A stretch of DNA of 64,000 bases, taken from the NCBI GenBank assembly GCA_028583405.1, contig CM053243.1, forward strand, positions 32,577,420 through 32,641,419, read 5' to 3'. The translations under genes and the position numbers were made by a program. Below are positions 39,379 to 52,829 of the stretch, piece after piece; position 1 is the stretch's first letter, and every line of letters begins with the position of its first letter. The notes beneath the pieces were generated by a model that worked only from the letters and a program-made list of their open reading frames with translations, searched no databases and was not told the origin of the DNA. Origin of the DNA: Pogonophryne albipinna (taxonomy: Eukaryota; Chordata; Actinopteri; Perciformes; Artedidraconidae).

Positions 39379-40276
39379 TTAGGTGGAATGGTCTAAATTG
39401 GCGTAGTTTTCCTACAGAATAAGAGGTCCACTACTTTCAGTTTAATGTTTCCTCACACGCCGGGGTGCTGTCGAGATGAAGAAGCCGCTCAGCAGCGCTA
39501 CCCTCCGGCAGGAGGATCGACCAGAAGGTAATGTCATAACCGATCAAAGTTAATGTAAAAACATTTAATAAAACTAATGATTTTAAACATGGGTGGTTAA
39601 TAAAATATAAAAACGTAACTTATTGAACTATCTTGGATTTGTTGTAAAATCAACAAAAATGTCCAATGATTTTCTTTGATGAAGATGAGACCCAACAGCA
39701 ACTTTTGTAGTAAGTAGAGCACATACTGGTGCTGGGTCTGATGGTTCTATTGTATAATATTAAGCAGACTGGCGACACAGCGGGGTTTCCTTGGGCACTA
39801 GCCCATGTTGGTATGTGAATTAGGCAGCTAAAAAAAAATTCTCTTAATTTCAGGCTGCCAACTTCACACCTGTCCAGGGACTATGTGTAAGACAGCCAGG
39901 TATACGACGCCATGACCACACAAGGGCAAGGCAGGGTATAGCTAGTGTACCTATAATATATCATGTAACAAATTCAATTGATTGAATGAACTGAGAGAAG
40001 GAAATGTGCAGCAAGCATCCAGTCTGCCCGAAATCCAGAGGAAGAAGAAGAAGCAGTTCTGCAGTGTCATTGGTTGTTTCATCAGCATGCTGTTTGAATG
40101 GGAAGCGGAAGTTGACTGAGTAGTTAAAAGGAAGCTAACTACGGCGAACGTCCTTAGTATATGTAAGCAACTGTAAGTCGTTACTCAGAATTGCATTTTT
40201 TTAATCGGCCGATAACATAATGTTTTAAGTCAGACCAACTTTGTCCTGACCGTGTAATAAACATTTGTACGAGAAG
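39379..40276. promoter_or_regulatory. Probable bidirectional promoter between psma4 and slc25a44
   Basis: psma4 leaves to the left. slc25a44 leaves to the right from a probable leader exon ending GAGAAG|GTAAGT at 40,276. The roughly 0.9-kb interval separates the two likely first exons and contains no other gene. Both are broadly expressed housekeeping-type genes, often arranged head-to-head. Transcription starts were not identified, so the limits are approximate. Confidence 0.45.
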
Positions 40277-41207
40277 GTAAGTGCTTGCTAATCATACCAA
40301 TGCTAACGCTACCCAGTGCTAGCTCCTTGTTAGCTAAACACAAGTTTAAACCACTAGCACTGGCACATTTTATTATACGACTGGTGCGGTCTTTGTTCGA
40401 CTTACTTTTTTGGCTTTCATACGTGTTATTGGTTAACCCACGGCTGCTCAGGGAGCTGTCATTTCGCTTCACACCGGCTGGGAACACGGTGTCCTCTGAC
40501 CGGTGTTGCTGAGCCTGGGGTCATGCACAGAATGCTGCATTTAAACTTAACTAGTGATTAGCTACTTGGTGACCAAGAAGAGCGATATTTGTATGAACAC
40601 GATCATATTGTCGACATGCCTTAATGTTGTTATGCCTAAGCTAATTGGTGTATCACATCTTCGTGGTTAGCTTTAGCTTGGTGTCTTGCAGCACGACCTT
40701 TGAACTCTCACTCATAATTGGATATCAACATTATTGCCCAAGGAGAAGTAGTTAACTATTTTAACATGATTGTTTTCACTGCAAAGTCAGTTCAGGTAAA
40801 TAAGTAGTGCTGCTGTGGTACATGGTTGTACTCAGAGAAAACTAGGCTGTTGTTGGCAGTATTAGAAATCTATGATCAATGACAATATTAGACCATTTAT
40901 TGCATTAATGCAATTAAGCCACCAGCCAATATGTGAGTCATCTAATATCTAACCCCCGGATGGCAATGACGTTTTTATTTTAAATCTCATGGTAACTAGA
41001 TTTGACCAAGATGCTTTAGTGCACTCTTGTTCTAGAGAAGAAACCAAAAAACGTTACAATTTTCACACCTGATGTTTTCATTGGTTGGTGTCCAACTAAA
41101 GCATATCCCTGAACTTCCACTCTTAGTAAAACTTGTTTACTCACCACCCTGTTTTTGTTTTTGCTGTTAGGAATCAGTCTGATGAGGGGGCACCTACAGC
41201 TGACAGG

Positions 41208-42570
41208 ATGCATGAGAAAAGGAACATCCAGATCATCGAGTGGGAGGACCTCGATAAAAGGAAGTTCTACTCTTTCGGGGTGTTCATGACGATGAGCATC
41301 CGGGCCACCGTCTACCCGGCGACTCTGATCCGCACCCTGCTGCAGGTGCAGAGAGGCACGTCACTGTATACCGGCACCTTTGACGCGTTCTTCAAGATTC
41401 TGCGGGCTGAGGGTGTTCGAGGCCTTTATCGTGGCTTCATGGTCAACACTCTCACACTGATCTCAGGCCAGGCTTACATCACCACCTATGAGCTGGTGAG
41501 GAAGTATGTCTCCCAGTATTCTGATGACAATACGTTCAAGTCCCTGGTGGCGGGCGGCTCAGCCTCTCTGGTGGCTCAGAGCATTACTGTTCCTATAGAT
41601 GTGGTCTCTCAGCAGCTGATGATGCAGGGCCAAGGGGAGCACCTCACCCGCTTTCGTCTCAATGCTGACAGTAAGAACTCAAAACAAATGTTCGGCCAAA
41701 CCAGGACCATCATGTCTCAGATTTTTGCTGCTGATGGTTTCCGGGGCTTCTACAGGGGATATGTGGCATCTCTGCTCACCTATATCCCAAACAGTGCTGT
41801 CTGGTGGCCTTTTTATCATTTTTATGCTGGTAAGTGGCTGAAAAAATGTTTTCTCAACTATCATGCACAAAAAAGCTCTGTGCTAAGTGCACTTTCTCTA
41901 AATACTTGGTATGTCGTTTATGAGTATCAGTATGTCCTCGGTGAATGTCTACGACTGCAGTTATAATGAATACAACAGTTCTTGCCTTGTTGTCAATCAA
42001 ATATCTGTTTGTGTAATGTTTAACAGAGCAGCTCTCTAAACTGGCTCCCAGTGACTGCCCTCATCTGATTCTACAAGCCATGGCCGGACCTCTGGCTGCC
42101 GCTACTGCCTCAACTGTCACCAACCCAATGGACGTGGTCAGAGCCAGAGTGCAGGTACATTTCCTTTACTGTCGATCCATCAGACAGTTTGACCCTGCTA
42201 TGTTGAATAACCGATTCACTGAACACAAAATCCAGATTCTAATGTTTGCGATATGCCAATAGTTAAGCCATAAATGGCATGTTTGGCTACACAAATCTGA
42301 ATGAATCGATGTAATTGAATGTACAACACCCAGTCCTAGGCAATAACGGTTTTTGGTTACAAATAACATGTTTTTTAGGTTGAAGGGAGATCTTCTGTCA
42401 TCGAGACGTTCAATCAGCTGATCAAAGAGGAGGGCTGTTGGGGGCTGACCAAAGGACTCTCCGCACGCATCATCTCGTCCACGCCCACTGCCATCGTCAT
42501 GGTGGTCGGCTACGAGACGCTGAAAAAAATGAGTTTGCGACCGGAGCTGGTGGACTCGAGACACTGGTAG
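41208..42570 (+). CDS. slc25a44: Mitochondrial solute carrier family 25 member 44 (branched-chain amino acid carrier family)
   Basis: Three coding exons, 41208-41829, 42027-42154 and 42379-42570, total 942 bp, 313 residues (human 314). The start chosen, ATG 41208 after the acceptor TGTTAG (ends 41170), gives MHEKRNIQIIEWEDLDKRKF, matching the family. The carrier repeats appear in order, with motifs YPATLIRTLLQVQ, PIDVVSQQLMMQ and PMDVVRARVQV, plus GLYRGFMVNT, GFYRGYVASLLTYIPNSAVWW and GLSARIISSTPTAIVMVVGYE. The C-terminus LRPELVDSRHW is the family's usual end. SLC25A44 is reported to import branched-chain amino acids into mitochondria in brown fat. The protein is expected in the inner mitochondrial membrane. 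No disruption seen; a leader exon probably ends at 40,276. Which teleost paralogue (a/b) is not determined. Confidence 0.96.
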
Positions 42571-43480
42571 AAGAAATCTGCACTGATGACATATGGACCA
42601 CGTGCCATTTTAGCCCTAATGAGACCTCATATAAAAACTCTGGATTTTTTTTAAAGAACAACCTGGGGAACAAAATGAAATCAGGCCACTTTTGAATCAC
42701 AGTACCGGTGTGTCGGACATTAATTATGTGATCATTCAAACATATTACTTGTAGATTAAAAATCTTTCGGCCATTAATATTCACACCAGATCCAGGTTCA
42801 GTTTGTATTGCTGCTTAACATGGCTGGTGCTATTTAATGTACTTTAAAGGGGTGAATAACATGTTGCTTTTACACTGGAAGATGCAGACACATTTATCCA
42901 ACTTTTAGACAATGGATTTTACACGCTTTACAATCATGTTCAAGCTTCTTTGCGGTGGAGGAAAGTGAAAGTGATTCCTGATAACATGTTTTTATCTTTG
43001 ATAGTTTGTGCGACAGATTGCTGTTTGTGCTGTTGGGCATGCATACAAAAAGAGACTGGTTTTGATCAGGCTTCAGAGAAAGGTCATTTAATGTATGATG
43101 ACGCATTCACGTCAGAAGTAAACAGGTTTTCAAAGTGCTTGTTTTCCTTCACTTTGTCACTGACATCTATGTATATTTAATTTAGCCTTTTAAAAAAATA
43201 TTTGTCTTCATAGTATATGCAAAATCTGCTTTTTGTTTTGCTGAATGTGCGAGAAGAAGAGTAGAGTTACAATCGGTGTGTCATGGCAGCCTGTGTTGTC
43301 AGTGTATTTAATTTACTGTTGTTTTGTACGCTGCACAAACTGAGTCTAAGCAAGTGATTTGACAAATTCCACGCAAAACAGAAAAAATACATGAGTACAA
43401 TATTTGATCAGCCTTTTTGTAACATACTAATATGCTGGCTGTTTGATATTGTAAAACATATTGCAATGATCGCGCTGGTC

Positions 43481-43486
43481 AATAAA
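43481..43486 (+). terminator. Candidate slc25a44 polyadenylation signal (AATAAA)
   Basis: AATAAA about 0.9 kb after the slc25a44 stop, followed by TG-rich sequence. The intervening region has no gene and may be 3' UTR. Earlier or later sites are possible. Confidence 0.3.
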
Positions 43487-43489
43487 TTA

Positions 43490-45784
43490 TTTTGTGTACT
43501 GGTAGCTTCCAGGAATTGGAGAATGATTGAAGTTGTTTTGTGCAATATTCTAAATGTGATATTGTATTACTTGTACATTGTGTGAATAATGTGATAAAGG
43601 AAATGCATTATACCTTATTTATTTTCATTATGTATTTGGCGTTTGTAACCACAGAAGTGTTCACCTTTCAAATGACCCATTATGTTTAAGAGCTTAAATT
43701 ATGTCACTGACTATTGTTCGTTTTGTTGCCCTCAGGGAGTTCTTTTTTGCATTTCAGAAGCTCTGGGAGAAAAAAAATGGGAGCAGGTGAGTGATGCGTT
43801 TCCATGATGTTCTCATAACTGTGGGGCGTCCATAAGTCTTATTGAAGGTGACACTGACACCAAAGGTCATCTGTCATGTTATGTAATGAGGTGAAAGAAT
43901 CGACAGGCTGATTTTGCTGTAAGGATGGCCCTGCAACATTTAGTATTGGTACCATTCTTCAAGCAATTTAAACATTTGATGATCAATACAATTTAAGGAT
44001 GCTGGTGCTTGTTGTAATAGTATATACTTTTTCTTAAACATTTACAAAATCGACTTTGTCAGTATTTTTAAAAAGTTATATTTTGTTTGTCATTGCAAAG
44101 ATTTTCTTAATTTTTCAAAAATGGTGGTGAATAAAACATACAACATATAAATCTATTAATTAAGTGGATAAATTACTGCAGAATAAACACATATAACCTA
44201 TGACATATAGTGATACATTTAAAGGAAGATTTCATAACCAACATTAATATTTAACATCCTAATTTCTGGATGGCAGCAGAAAAGAAACATGCCCCTACAT
44301 TTAAAGATGCTTGCACCAAATCTAACTTTTCCCTCCGGGGACCGGACAAATCTCCTGATGAATGAAACAAACAGGCTGACGGATCATGGTGGGATGACGG
44401 AGTGCTCCCTGCTCTGCATTAATTATCAGCCAGTGTCTGGAAGGCACTTTGTCAGAAAGATGGATGAGAGGCTGTCAGAGAGGAAACAAATCTGAGCTGG
44501 TCGGGGTTAGAGGAAGGGCCTCTCATCCTCAAGGGATTTGACGGTGGTAGACGTGAAAGTGTGTGTGCGTGTGTGTGGAGAATAATAGGTGGGATAGAGT
44601 GTAGGAAATAGTGTTTTGAAAATCAGCAAAGGACAAAGACGTTTTAGAAAGGGGATTGAATTATCTATGTTGATGCCTTTAAATATCAACTATAGAACAT
44701 TAATCCAGCCTCCTCATTTCAAAAGTATTATAAAAGATGTCTTCACTCCTGATTTCATAAGCAAATAAATGGAAGATAAAATCCATTTGCTTCATGCTAA
44801 ATGTATTTTCCAGTAACAAAAGGCTTCCGCAGTCAATCTGAGTTTCACAAAACTATCTTCTCTTCAACTTTGTAAAAAACTTTAAAAAATGCCAAAATGA
44901 ATCTAACTCAGACTGTTTAACTTCGGCAGAACTATAAACACATTTTAATCATGATTACATTGAAATCACTTTAGCAATGGATCTCTTCAAGTGAAGTGAC
45001 TAAAAACTGTTAATGTACAAAAGACAAACAAGTATTTTTTAAGATGTACTTTAAGAACAATATGAACTTATCCTTTCAGTATCAGTGTTTCTACAACAGC
45101 TGAATACATGACTGCACAACAAAACCTTTTTTGAAATCGTTGATCTTTTATTGCTTTACATTAAGGGTAGATCCACCTAACATTACAGTAATACATATAT
45201 TTGAACAACAAACAAACTAAAACTGTACTGCATTTTTTGTGATTTCCTCCTCCCAGTGGGGGTGAATGGAATTGGTATCAAATTTAAACTACTTTGAAAT
45301 TAAATTAACCCAATGTAGGTGCAATATATTTTCTCCACCACACTACACATTTTGTATAAAAGGAAGAGAGAATATAATCCTTTTGGTGGATAAATACCTA
45401 CATAAAAGGCAAAGTAGGAACATTTGTATAAAAACAAATCTTAGTTAAATAAATATTTGTGTAAATACTCTCTTAAGTTCCACAATCTCAGTCAGATCAG
45501 ATGAAGAGACATCAAGAACATTCAACTGAACCATAATTTGTGCACAATTATTCTATTCTCTAATGAGAATAAACCATTTACAATGTGTGTGTGTGTATGT
45601 TTGTGTGTAATGGGTGTGTGGGAGAGGAGGCTAAGGTGGAGGGGGAATGGGGTCTGCTGTGTGGGATCATTGCACAGGGAGGAGAGGGAGGGAGAGAAAG
45701 AAAGAGCCTGAAGAGAAAGGGAGCGGAGGAGACAGACGACAGGAGACGAAAGGCTGAGACACATCCAGAACCCCACAAGAAAAA
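43490..45784. other. Intergenic region and likely crabp1 promoter
   Basis: No supported gene. The final ~200 bp before the crabp1 ATG include a short GT run (45,585-45,608) and a purine-rich GGGAGAGGAG leader-like stretch. Transcription start not seen. Confidence 0.45.
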
Positions 45785-48700
45785 ATGCCCAATTTTGCAG
45801 GCACCTGGAAAATGAAAAGCAGCGAGAATTTCGAAGATTTGCTCAAAGCTCTGGGTGAGGATAATTTTCTCTTTTTCTATGAATGTTTGATTGCATTTTA
45901 GTTTTAGGTTTCTGAAATGATGTATTGACTGAACAGGAAGGAGGTCTGTGCGATAGATGTAGATATCGTACTTGGAATACAGACTGCAATCAAGGTTCAT
46001 TTTGAAATGCATGCAGAGATGAAGTTAAGTGAATAGATTTTTGATTTTCTATTGTTAAAAAACAGAAGAAGAAAATTCAAACTTGAGGTACAGATTGGAG
46101 ATTATACTTTTTGTAAGCGTCTTAACAAAATAACTGATTGATCAAAAAAAGGTACAATTTAAAGATGATCTTTTTCCCACCACGGTCCAACAATCCAATG
46201 TCTAAATACCTCATTTCAGCTCGATCATAGGCAGGTTAGGCTGCTGTTTAAATTGCTTTTAGATGTATGGTTGCAAAAGACCACATTTACCACCGGCACT
46301 GCTTGTTCCAAAGTGGAGGACAACTGGTTTTAATTACAGGAGGAGAGAACATGAACTCCAAGGAGGATGGATGGGAAACAGACTGAAGCGTTATCTCATC
46401 TGATTGTTTTCACTGTAATGTGTGACAGGAAGGGTTAATAGCTTTCCCGCTGTTTGGAGGACAGAATCTATCATGAGGTACAGGAGAGCCAAACAAAGCA
46501 GCATTCCTCCCCCTCATCACCTTGTCACTGCAGCCTCCATATTTGCAACATCTGCTGATAACAATCTCAAGACCCTTTTTTTAAATATGAAAACCCACTG
46601 CCTTATACTGTGAAATCTTCTCCTGACAACTAATAAAGGGTTAGTTTGAACTCAGATTGATGGCTATCTGTATGCATTCCTTTGGTAAATAGGCCAAGTT
46701 TCACATCTGTAACATTAACTCAGATCTTTTTCTCCCCATGTCTTTGGCGCCAGAGGCAGACAGAAAATGTGACGTGACACAACTCAATATCAAGTGATAC
46801 AATTCGGACAAAGTAGTTCTTAGTGGTTAAAGGTGGGATCAAAGTGGTTTTGTACGTCAGGGTCTTATCCTCCACAGACTGATCAGCGCTGTGTAGTATT
46901 CACACGGTAGCTCTGTGTGTGTTCTCAGGAGTGAACGCAATGTTGAGGAAGGTGGCGGTGGCGGCTGCGTCCAAGCCCCATGTGGAGATAAGGCAGAACG
47001 ATGAGCACTTCTACATCAAGACCTCCACCACCGTCCGCACCACGGAGATCAACTTCCTCATGGGAGAGGAGTTTAATGAGGAGACGTTGGACGGCAGAAA
47101 GTGTAAGGTAATCTGATTAATCAGTACATGATTAACTTTCTATCAATGTACATGTCTCCTCCTCTTAAATGAGTTGCTTTTTGTTTTAAAGTATTGGGGT
47201 TTCCCACTGGATCACAAAACCTCACTCTGGAATGTTCTAAAAAAAAATCTTAATATTTAACTTCACTATCATTGAGGGATAATTTAACTTTGACAAAAAA
47301 AAAAGAATTAACCAACAACACGCAAGTCGGTGAAAGTTAAAAAGGACATCTTATGAAATGTGGAGACTTGTAGGAGACAGATTTTTAAAAGAATGGTGGA
47401 AATAAAACAGAAGAGGATGAGAGAGCTTGACTTGTATCCTTAATATGAGCACCAAAAAAAAGCAAACGTGGTGTTGTATTCCTTGTGATAAGTAACCAGA
47501 ACTTTATGAGTGCAATTGGTTTTATTAGTCGACCCTTAAGCATTATATTATGCTAAAATGTAGGGCTGCAAGGAACAAGCTAAAAACGAACCAGATACAT
47601 CTGAAAAGTATTATTATTCAGGGTAAAACATGCAAAAATAATCCCTGAAGATTAACACACAGTCTGTAAATTGGCTAAATTTGAGGAAATAAATATAGGA
47701 AACCTCATGAAAGTGCGGCTTTTTCTACAGAGCTTGGCCACTTGGGAAACAGAAAACAAGATGTACTGCAAACAGACTCTACTGAGCGGGAACGGCCCGA
47801 AGACCTTCTGGACCCGAGAACTCAATGGGGATGAACTCATACTGGTGAGCAGTTCTATTTATTTTAATTTACTATAAGTGAAATATGGGTGAGAAGTAAG
47901 AGTGCTACATGCAGATGTTGACTCAAATTAATCAAGTGTATAAAGCATTAATGGGTCCACATGTGTCTTCATGACCAGCCCCTGTTCTCTAAAAAGCAAA
48001 TAGTTCTCTCTGTGTTTTCTTTTATAAAGTTGCGGCTCCCAAATGCTCTCCTCCCATCAGCCTGGAGACGGATGTGGATTCAATGACTCCAATTTTCATA
48101 AAAAATCTCCCATCAGATAGATGAACAGATGTTTTGAAAGTGGGATGAGGTGTCAGGTTTGGTCGGTGTCTTTAAATACATGGGTCATTTCCTGTTTCGA
48201 CATCTCTGTCTGCCAATAAGAAATCAAGGGATTGCTTAAACAGACAGTCCTCAATTAGTTTTTTTTAAAACAATGTTGCTCTGTAGCATATCCTTTTTGA
48301 ATAGTTTCACATTTTGGCTTATTCAAAGTTTTTTGGGCCAAAGTTAAAGGAAAGGTTGATAACCTACCTCTCATATCTATACATCAAAAGGACAGCCAGA
48401 AGCTGGTTAGCCTAGCTTAGCATAAATACTTGGAACGTGGAACAAACATGGCCTCACAAATGAGATTTATTTTTTAATAAAGCAGCTTGAACTTAAGGAA
48501 CTTGTAATAAACTTCAGGCGGATATAACACACAATCACAGCACAAGCAGAAACCAAAACTAGACAGATGGTCAAGACAGGCCATAACTGGGTGGTGACAC
48601 CAGATGTGAAATGTGAAACAATCTGGTCAATAATTTACCCAAAAAACTACGTAGTTCCTGGGAAATGTTCTGAACTCCCATGGCCATTTTGAAACACCGT

Positions 48701-51700
48701 TTGCATTTCCTTCTTCTGCCAAATGAGGGTGTGAATAAACATGCCTGCATCTGAGGCAGCACATTATCATGATGCATTGTTTCTTACATTTCATTATTTG
48801 TTCACATCAAGGAAATATGAACTAAATATATCTATTTAAATTCATATTAAAAGAGGTTTTCTAACATGTAGACCATGTAGGCTGAGAGCAGGTGAAGTAT
48901 TTGTTACAGCAAGGCAGATTCAGGGGATCCACGGAGAAACTTAGTCTAGATTTCAAAGGAATACACTAACATTTAACTGCCTCACGAATGATGTTGGACT
49001 GCACTCAGTGATATTGCACACATCAGAAACACGTCAGCCTGTAAACTCAAGATCACTAAGACAAAGAGGTTTAGTTCCTGTAAACATCTGGGTCTGCTTG
49101 GATTTATTGGCCAGCTGGTCAACAAAGTCCAGTTTGTCTGTGATGGACTCACCTCTGCAGAGAGGCACTCAGGAAAACACTTGAGAGGGGCTGTAATCTA
49201 GGCAGAAGGCAGGTTTCCAAACTGGGAACAAACGTTTTGAACCGCACCAAATCTGTTTTTATTTAAGATAAGGGTGTGGACGTCTGTCTGTCCATGTTGG
49301 AGTGATGGGATGTAATCTGATCGGCATGTGGGGTTGAATCATTGGGAAAAAAAGTTTCACAGGAAAAGAGAACAAGTTATAATACCACCGGTGTGGGAGA
49401 GGTCCGATATATATTCCCTGCTGGTTTGTAATTAAACGAAAATCCCTCATATTACACCCCAACTAATGCATTGTTTGGATTTTTAGATTTGAACGATGTT
49501 GAAGCAAAGATGTTTGGCTCTGAGGCGATCCAGACTGTGAAATATTTTATATTGACGTCAGTAGATGTACACATAACTAATTTATTAATAAAACTAAATA
49601 ATGAGTATTAGTTTAACAGGCTCTGTAATATTCTGCAAACAAAGTTTTGGTTTTACTACACCTCAGCAACACAAGTTAAATATACTGCGGAATGCTGAGG
49701 GGAGGTGATGACAGATGGGTTACTTTGCACGCAGATACTTGTGTTTAAGTCAGTATATTGTTGCTGGGATCAGATCATAAATTACACAACACAAAATGAT
49801 ATTACATACTGCACCAAATTCAAGGTAATTTATGCTAACAGTTATTTAAATGTAGTCTTAGAAAGCCTACATGGTTTAGTCCTTTTGTATTCAGCCATAT
49901 GTCAAAGAAGAAGACATGTAGGGAGATTAGGATGATTGTTTACCCAGTTAAATTAGACTTCATTGGTCATGTTGTCAGTATGAACATAGACAACACAGAA
50001 TTACTAAATAGTAAAACAGTGGCACATTGGTAACTGCACAGTTTAAACTGCACTGGTTGGTTGGAGTAGTCCAAAACTTCAGTCAGAACATGAACTACAA
50101 ATGTAACACTTGTTTCATTTCTCAACTATAATGATTGTAGACCCGTTTACATTATTATGAGATTTATTTTAGAGATAAAATCTATTGGCAACTGTTGCTG
50201 CGTGGTAGTTATGCTCGTTCATCAGGGAAATAAAACATCCCGTCTTCTTCCAACAAGATGTCCATCTCCTCTCAGTGTACAGAGGCATGTGGCTCAGTAT
50301 AGACAGATAAAAAGCACATTCAGTCTAATAAAAGCATTGTCCAGCAGATGAGAGCATGAGGGTCCCAGGGGGAGATGGATGGATGAGGGGCCTAATGAAG
50401 ACAACATGGCGCTGCTCACTGCACTCACTGTGATCGAAGAGGGGCACAAAGATCATTCGGCGAGTCTACAGTAAAAAGTAGAATAAATACTTGTCCATGC
50501 GAGGAACCTCATATACTTTTTTTTATATGCATTTCAATCCAATAAATATCGATTTTTTAAAAGATTAATACGGCCGTGCACTGGCGACTTTATGATGGGA
50601 CTGGAGCCAGATGAGATTGTGTGGCTGTGATTTAGTCGGGGGTCCAGATCTATGTGTGTGTGTCCTCGAATGGGCTTTAATTGGTCTCATTGATCTTGCT
50701 CTTGAGAAATGCCAATGGACCCTGGTGTTACCTCCAGTTAATGTCTCCCTCGGCATCTCGCCACGTGCCAGATGGAGTCGCCTGGGCTTCATTTTTCACA
50801 TCCTGCCCCGTTTCCCCGTGCCGCCACACAGCATGAGATAATGATAATGTGCGCAGTGCAGTTGGCCATAGTGCTTTGCCCCTGGGACTTCCATACATCT
50901 TTATCCTTGGACACATAAACCACATGACCCGCAGCATGCAATGTTTTTCTCCCCATTCTCATATCAGCTTTTGTCCACCTGTTTCTTTAAGCAGACAGCT
51001 GATCCAAATTAAGATCACAATATGAGCAGGCATTTAGGTCATTATTGGCGAAAGAGCATCATATGAGTGCTTTAAAAATACATTTAGGGACTACAACACA
51101 ATGAAAATTAAGCTTTTTATAATGCGGTGAAGAGGGACAATTACTTCAACTGCCATTTGTTCAACTGAAAGACTTCAGGAAACCAGAAAACTGTTTTCAC
51201 AAGATGATGGTTATGTTGTTTTATATGCTTAGTGTCAATGCCTGAATGCTACAAACTATTGTACTGAAGAACAATTTTGACAGTTATATTTTCCAAATCA
51301 ATGTAACATGCATAAATGATAAATGCAGTACTAATTTACCCAGTAGTAAACAAAGTATTAAAGAAAAAATACAATATTAAAAGGCTCTTACATTATTGGT
51401 AAATGTAAATTATTTATTACTTGGTATTTAAGTAATTTTTACAATTACCTTTGACTTTAAGTAGTATAAGAATAAGGCATTTCAAATTGTACTTAAAGGT
51501 CCCCTATTATACTCCTTTTCAACAATATATTATAGGTCTCAGATATATACGAAACATGTCTCTGAAGTGTTTGGCTCGAAATACCAAACAGATCGTGCAT
51601 TGTAGCATCCCATAAACCCCTCTGTTTCAGAAGTGCTGATTCTGTGTCTGTATCTTTAAATGCTAATGAGCTGCTGCTGGCCACGCCCCTCTGAGAGATG

Positions 51701-52283
51701 ATTGGTTAAAAGAACACAATGGTGCTCTAGGAGGAGATTCAGGTGATAAAGTGGACGGGTGTTACCAGCTGATTTTCTGACAGGTTTTTATATAGATGGT
51801 TCCGGACAAAAAAAAGGAGATCATCTTTTTTCCTGAGACTTTCTGAGTCTTGTAACATGCTGGCGACACATATTTATGTATAAAAAAAGACATGAAAAAG
51901 TGTATTTTGGATAATAGGTGACCTTTCGGTTGTCTTGAAAGGCACTTTGAATTGCCTCTGTGTCTGAAAATGTGCTATATAAATAAACGTACCGTACCTT
52001 TAAGTATAAAAAGACTGAATTGCCGGTTAATAAAGAAACCTCAGACACCCCCCAGGTGAAGGCACTAGGCAGAGGCACTAATATCAGAGCGGTCTAAACT
52101 TGGCTGTGTAATTGGTCTCAAAGTAAGAAAAAGGTCTGATGATTAAAGATAAACTTTACTGAAGCAACAAGAGACTGCTGATGATGACGATGTTAATCAG
52201 ATTTCTTTTTTCTGTCTTCAATCTCGTTTCAGACTTTCGGAGCCGATGATGTGGTGTGCACGCGCATCTACGTACGAGCATAG
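45785..52283 (+). CDS. crabp1: Cellular retinoic acid-binding protein 1
   Basis: Four coding exons, 45785-45854, 46929-47107, 47731-47844 and 52233-52283, total 414 bp, 137 residues, exactly the CRABP1 length. The four-exon plan is standard for the intracellular lipid-binding protein family. The N-terminus [20 protein letters not shown], the portal region [19 protein letters not shown] and [12 protein letters not shown] identify CRABP1. Retinoate carboxylate ligands are visible: Arg in FWTREL and the R-x-Y of TRIYVRA. The protein carries retinoic acid in the cytosol and to the nucleus or to CYP26 enzymes. The last residue is Ala where the human protein has Glu. Intron 3 is long (about 4.4 kb) and contains a MITE at 51.5-51.9 kb. 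Teleost paralogue a or b not determined. Confidence 0.97.
48300..48445 (+). repeat. TTAGCTTAGC-type dispersed fish repeat in crabp1 intron 3
   Basis: AAAGGACAGCCAGAAGCTGG, GTTAGCCTAGCTTAGCATAA and ACTTGGAACG match the order of the same repeat seen near 12.9 kb. No flanking duplication was found. Limits approximate. Confidence 0.45.
51495..51926. mobile_element. MITE with AAAGGTCCCCTATTAT terminal inverted repeats
   Basis: The left end AAAGGTCCCCTATTAT pairs with ATAATAGGTGACCTTT at the right, a 16-bp inverted pair with one mismatch. The interior includes AATGCTAATGAGCTGCTG and GCCACGCCCCTCTGAGAG and no coding frame. Elements with this end are common in fish as I recall. No convincing target duplication: TTAA on the left corresponds to TTCG on the right, so superfamily is left open. 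Confidence 0.7.
51927..52005 (+). repeat. L2-like 3' tail fragment
   Basis: AAAGGCACTTTGAATTGCCT, TGAAAATGTGCTATATAAAT and AAACGTACCGTACC resemble the 3' end of fish L2/SINE families (CTTTGAATTGC...GTGCTATAAATAAA). Directly abuts the MITE at 51,926. Only about 70 bp remain. Confidence 0.5.
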
Positions 52284-52823
52284 CAGAAGTCCACAAGTTC
52301 AAATATCCTCAAACAATTGGTGTTTTAATGTCTGAGCTGTCAGTGTGAGAAATTTCACATAAAATCAACATTTTCTAATTATCTGTTTAGACATTCAATG
52401 TTTACCATCTTCACAAAAGTCACAATTTCAGATGTTACCGTTTTTATATGTAATTATCTAGCAATGGAAATCGAACAAATTATCTTTTGTTTGTTGAGTT
52501 AAAGAGTGTATGCTTTTGTGACAGTAGAAAAGTCAAAAAGGCAGATATATCACCTGATGAAGAACTTACGGGTTGACCTTTTTCTTTTAAAAAAGAAACA
52601 AGTGGCCCATATCATAAAAACGCTGTCAAAAATAAAAAAGAAGGTGGTCAACTAGATTTCTTACTATTTAACGTATAGTTTAATGCCCAACACCATACTA
52701 ACACTCATGTACAACATCATAAAAGTCCAGACACATTAAAACAAAGTACAAACAATGTCTTTATGTACAATCATTTCCCCGGGACTTTCTGTGGTATTCC
52801 ATATTAAACATAGTAAATATAAA

Positions 52824-52829
52824 AATAAA
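52824..52829 (+). terminator. Candidate crabp1 polyadenylation signal (AATAAA)
   Basis: AATAAA about 540 bp after the crabp1 stop codon in an AT-rich stretch. Other signals are possible and the choice cannot be settled from sequence alone. Confidence 0.3.

Noticed and set aside
41133..41207. Upstream extension of the slc25a44 frame
   Set aside because: The open frame starts in intron sequence; the acceptor at 41,170 and the family N-terminus favour ATG 41208.
41830..41966. Extension of the first slc25a44 coding exon past 41,829
   Set aside because: It is intron read-through; the GTAAGT donor and the next exon restore the carrier sequence exactly.
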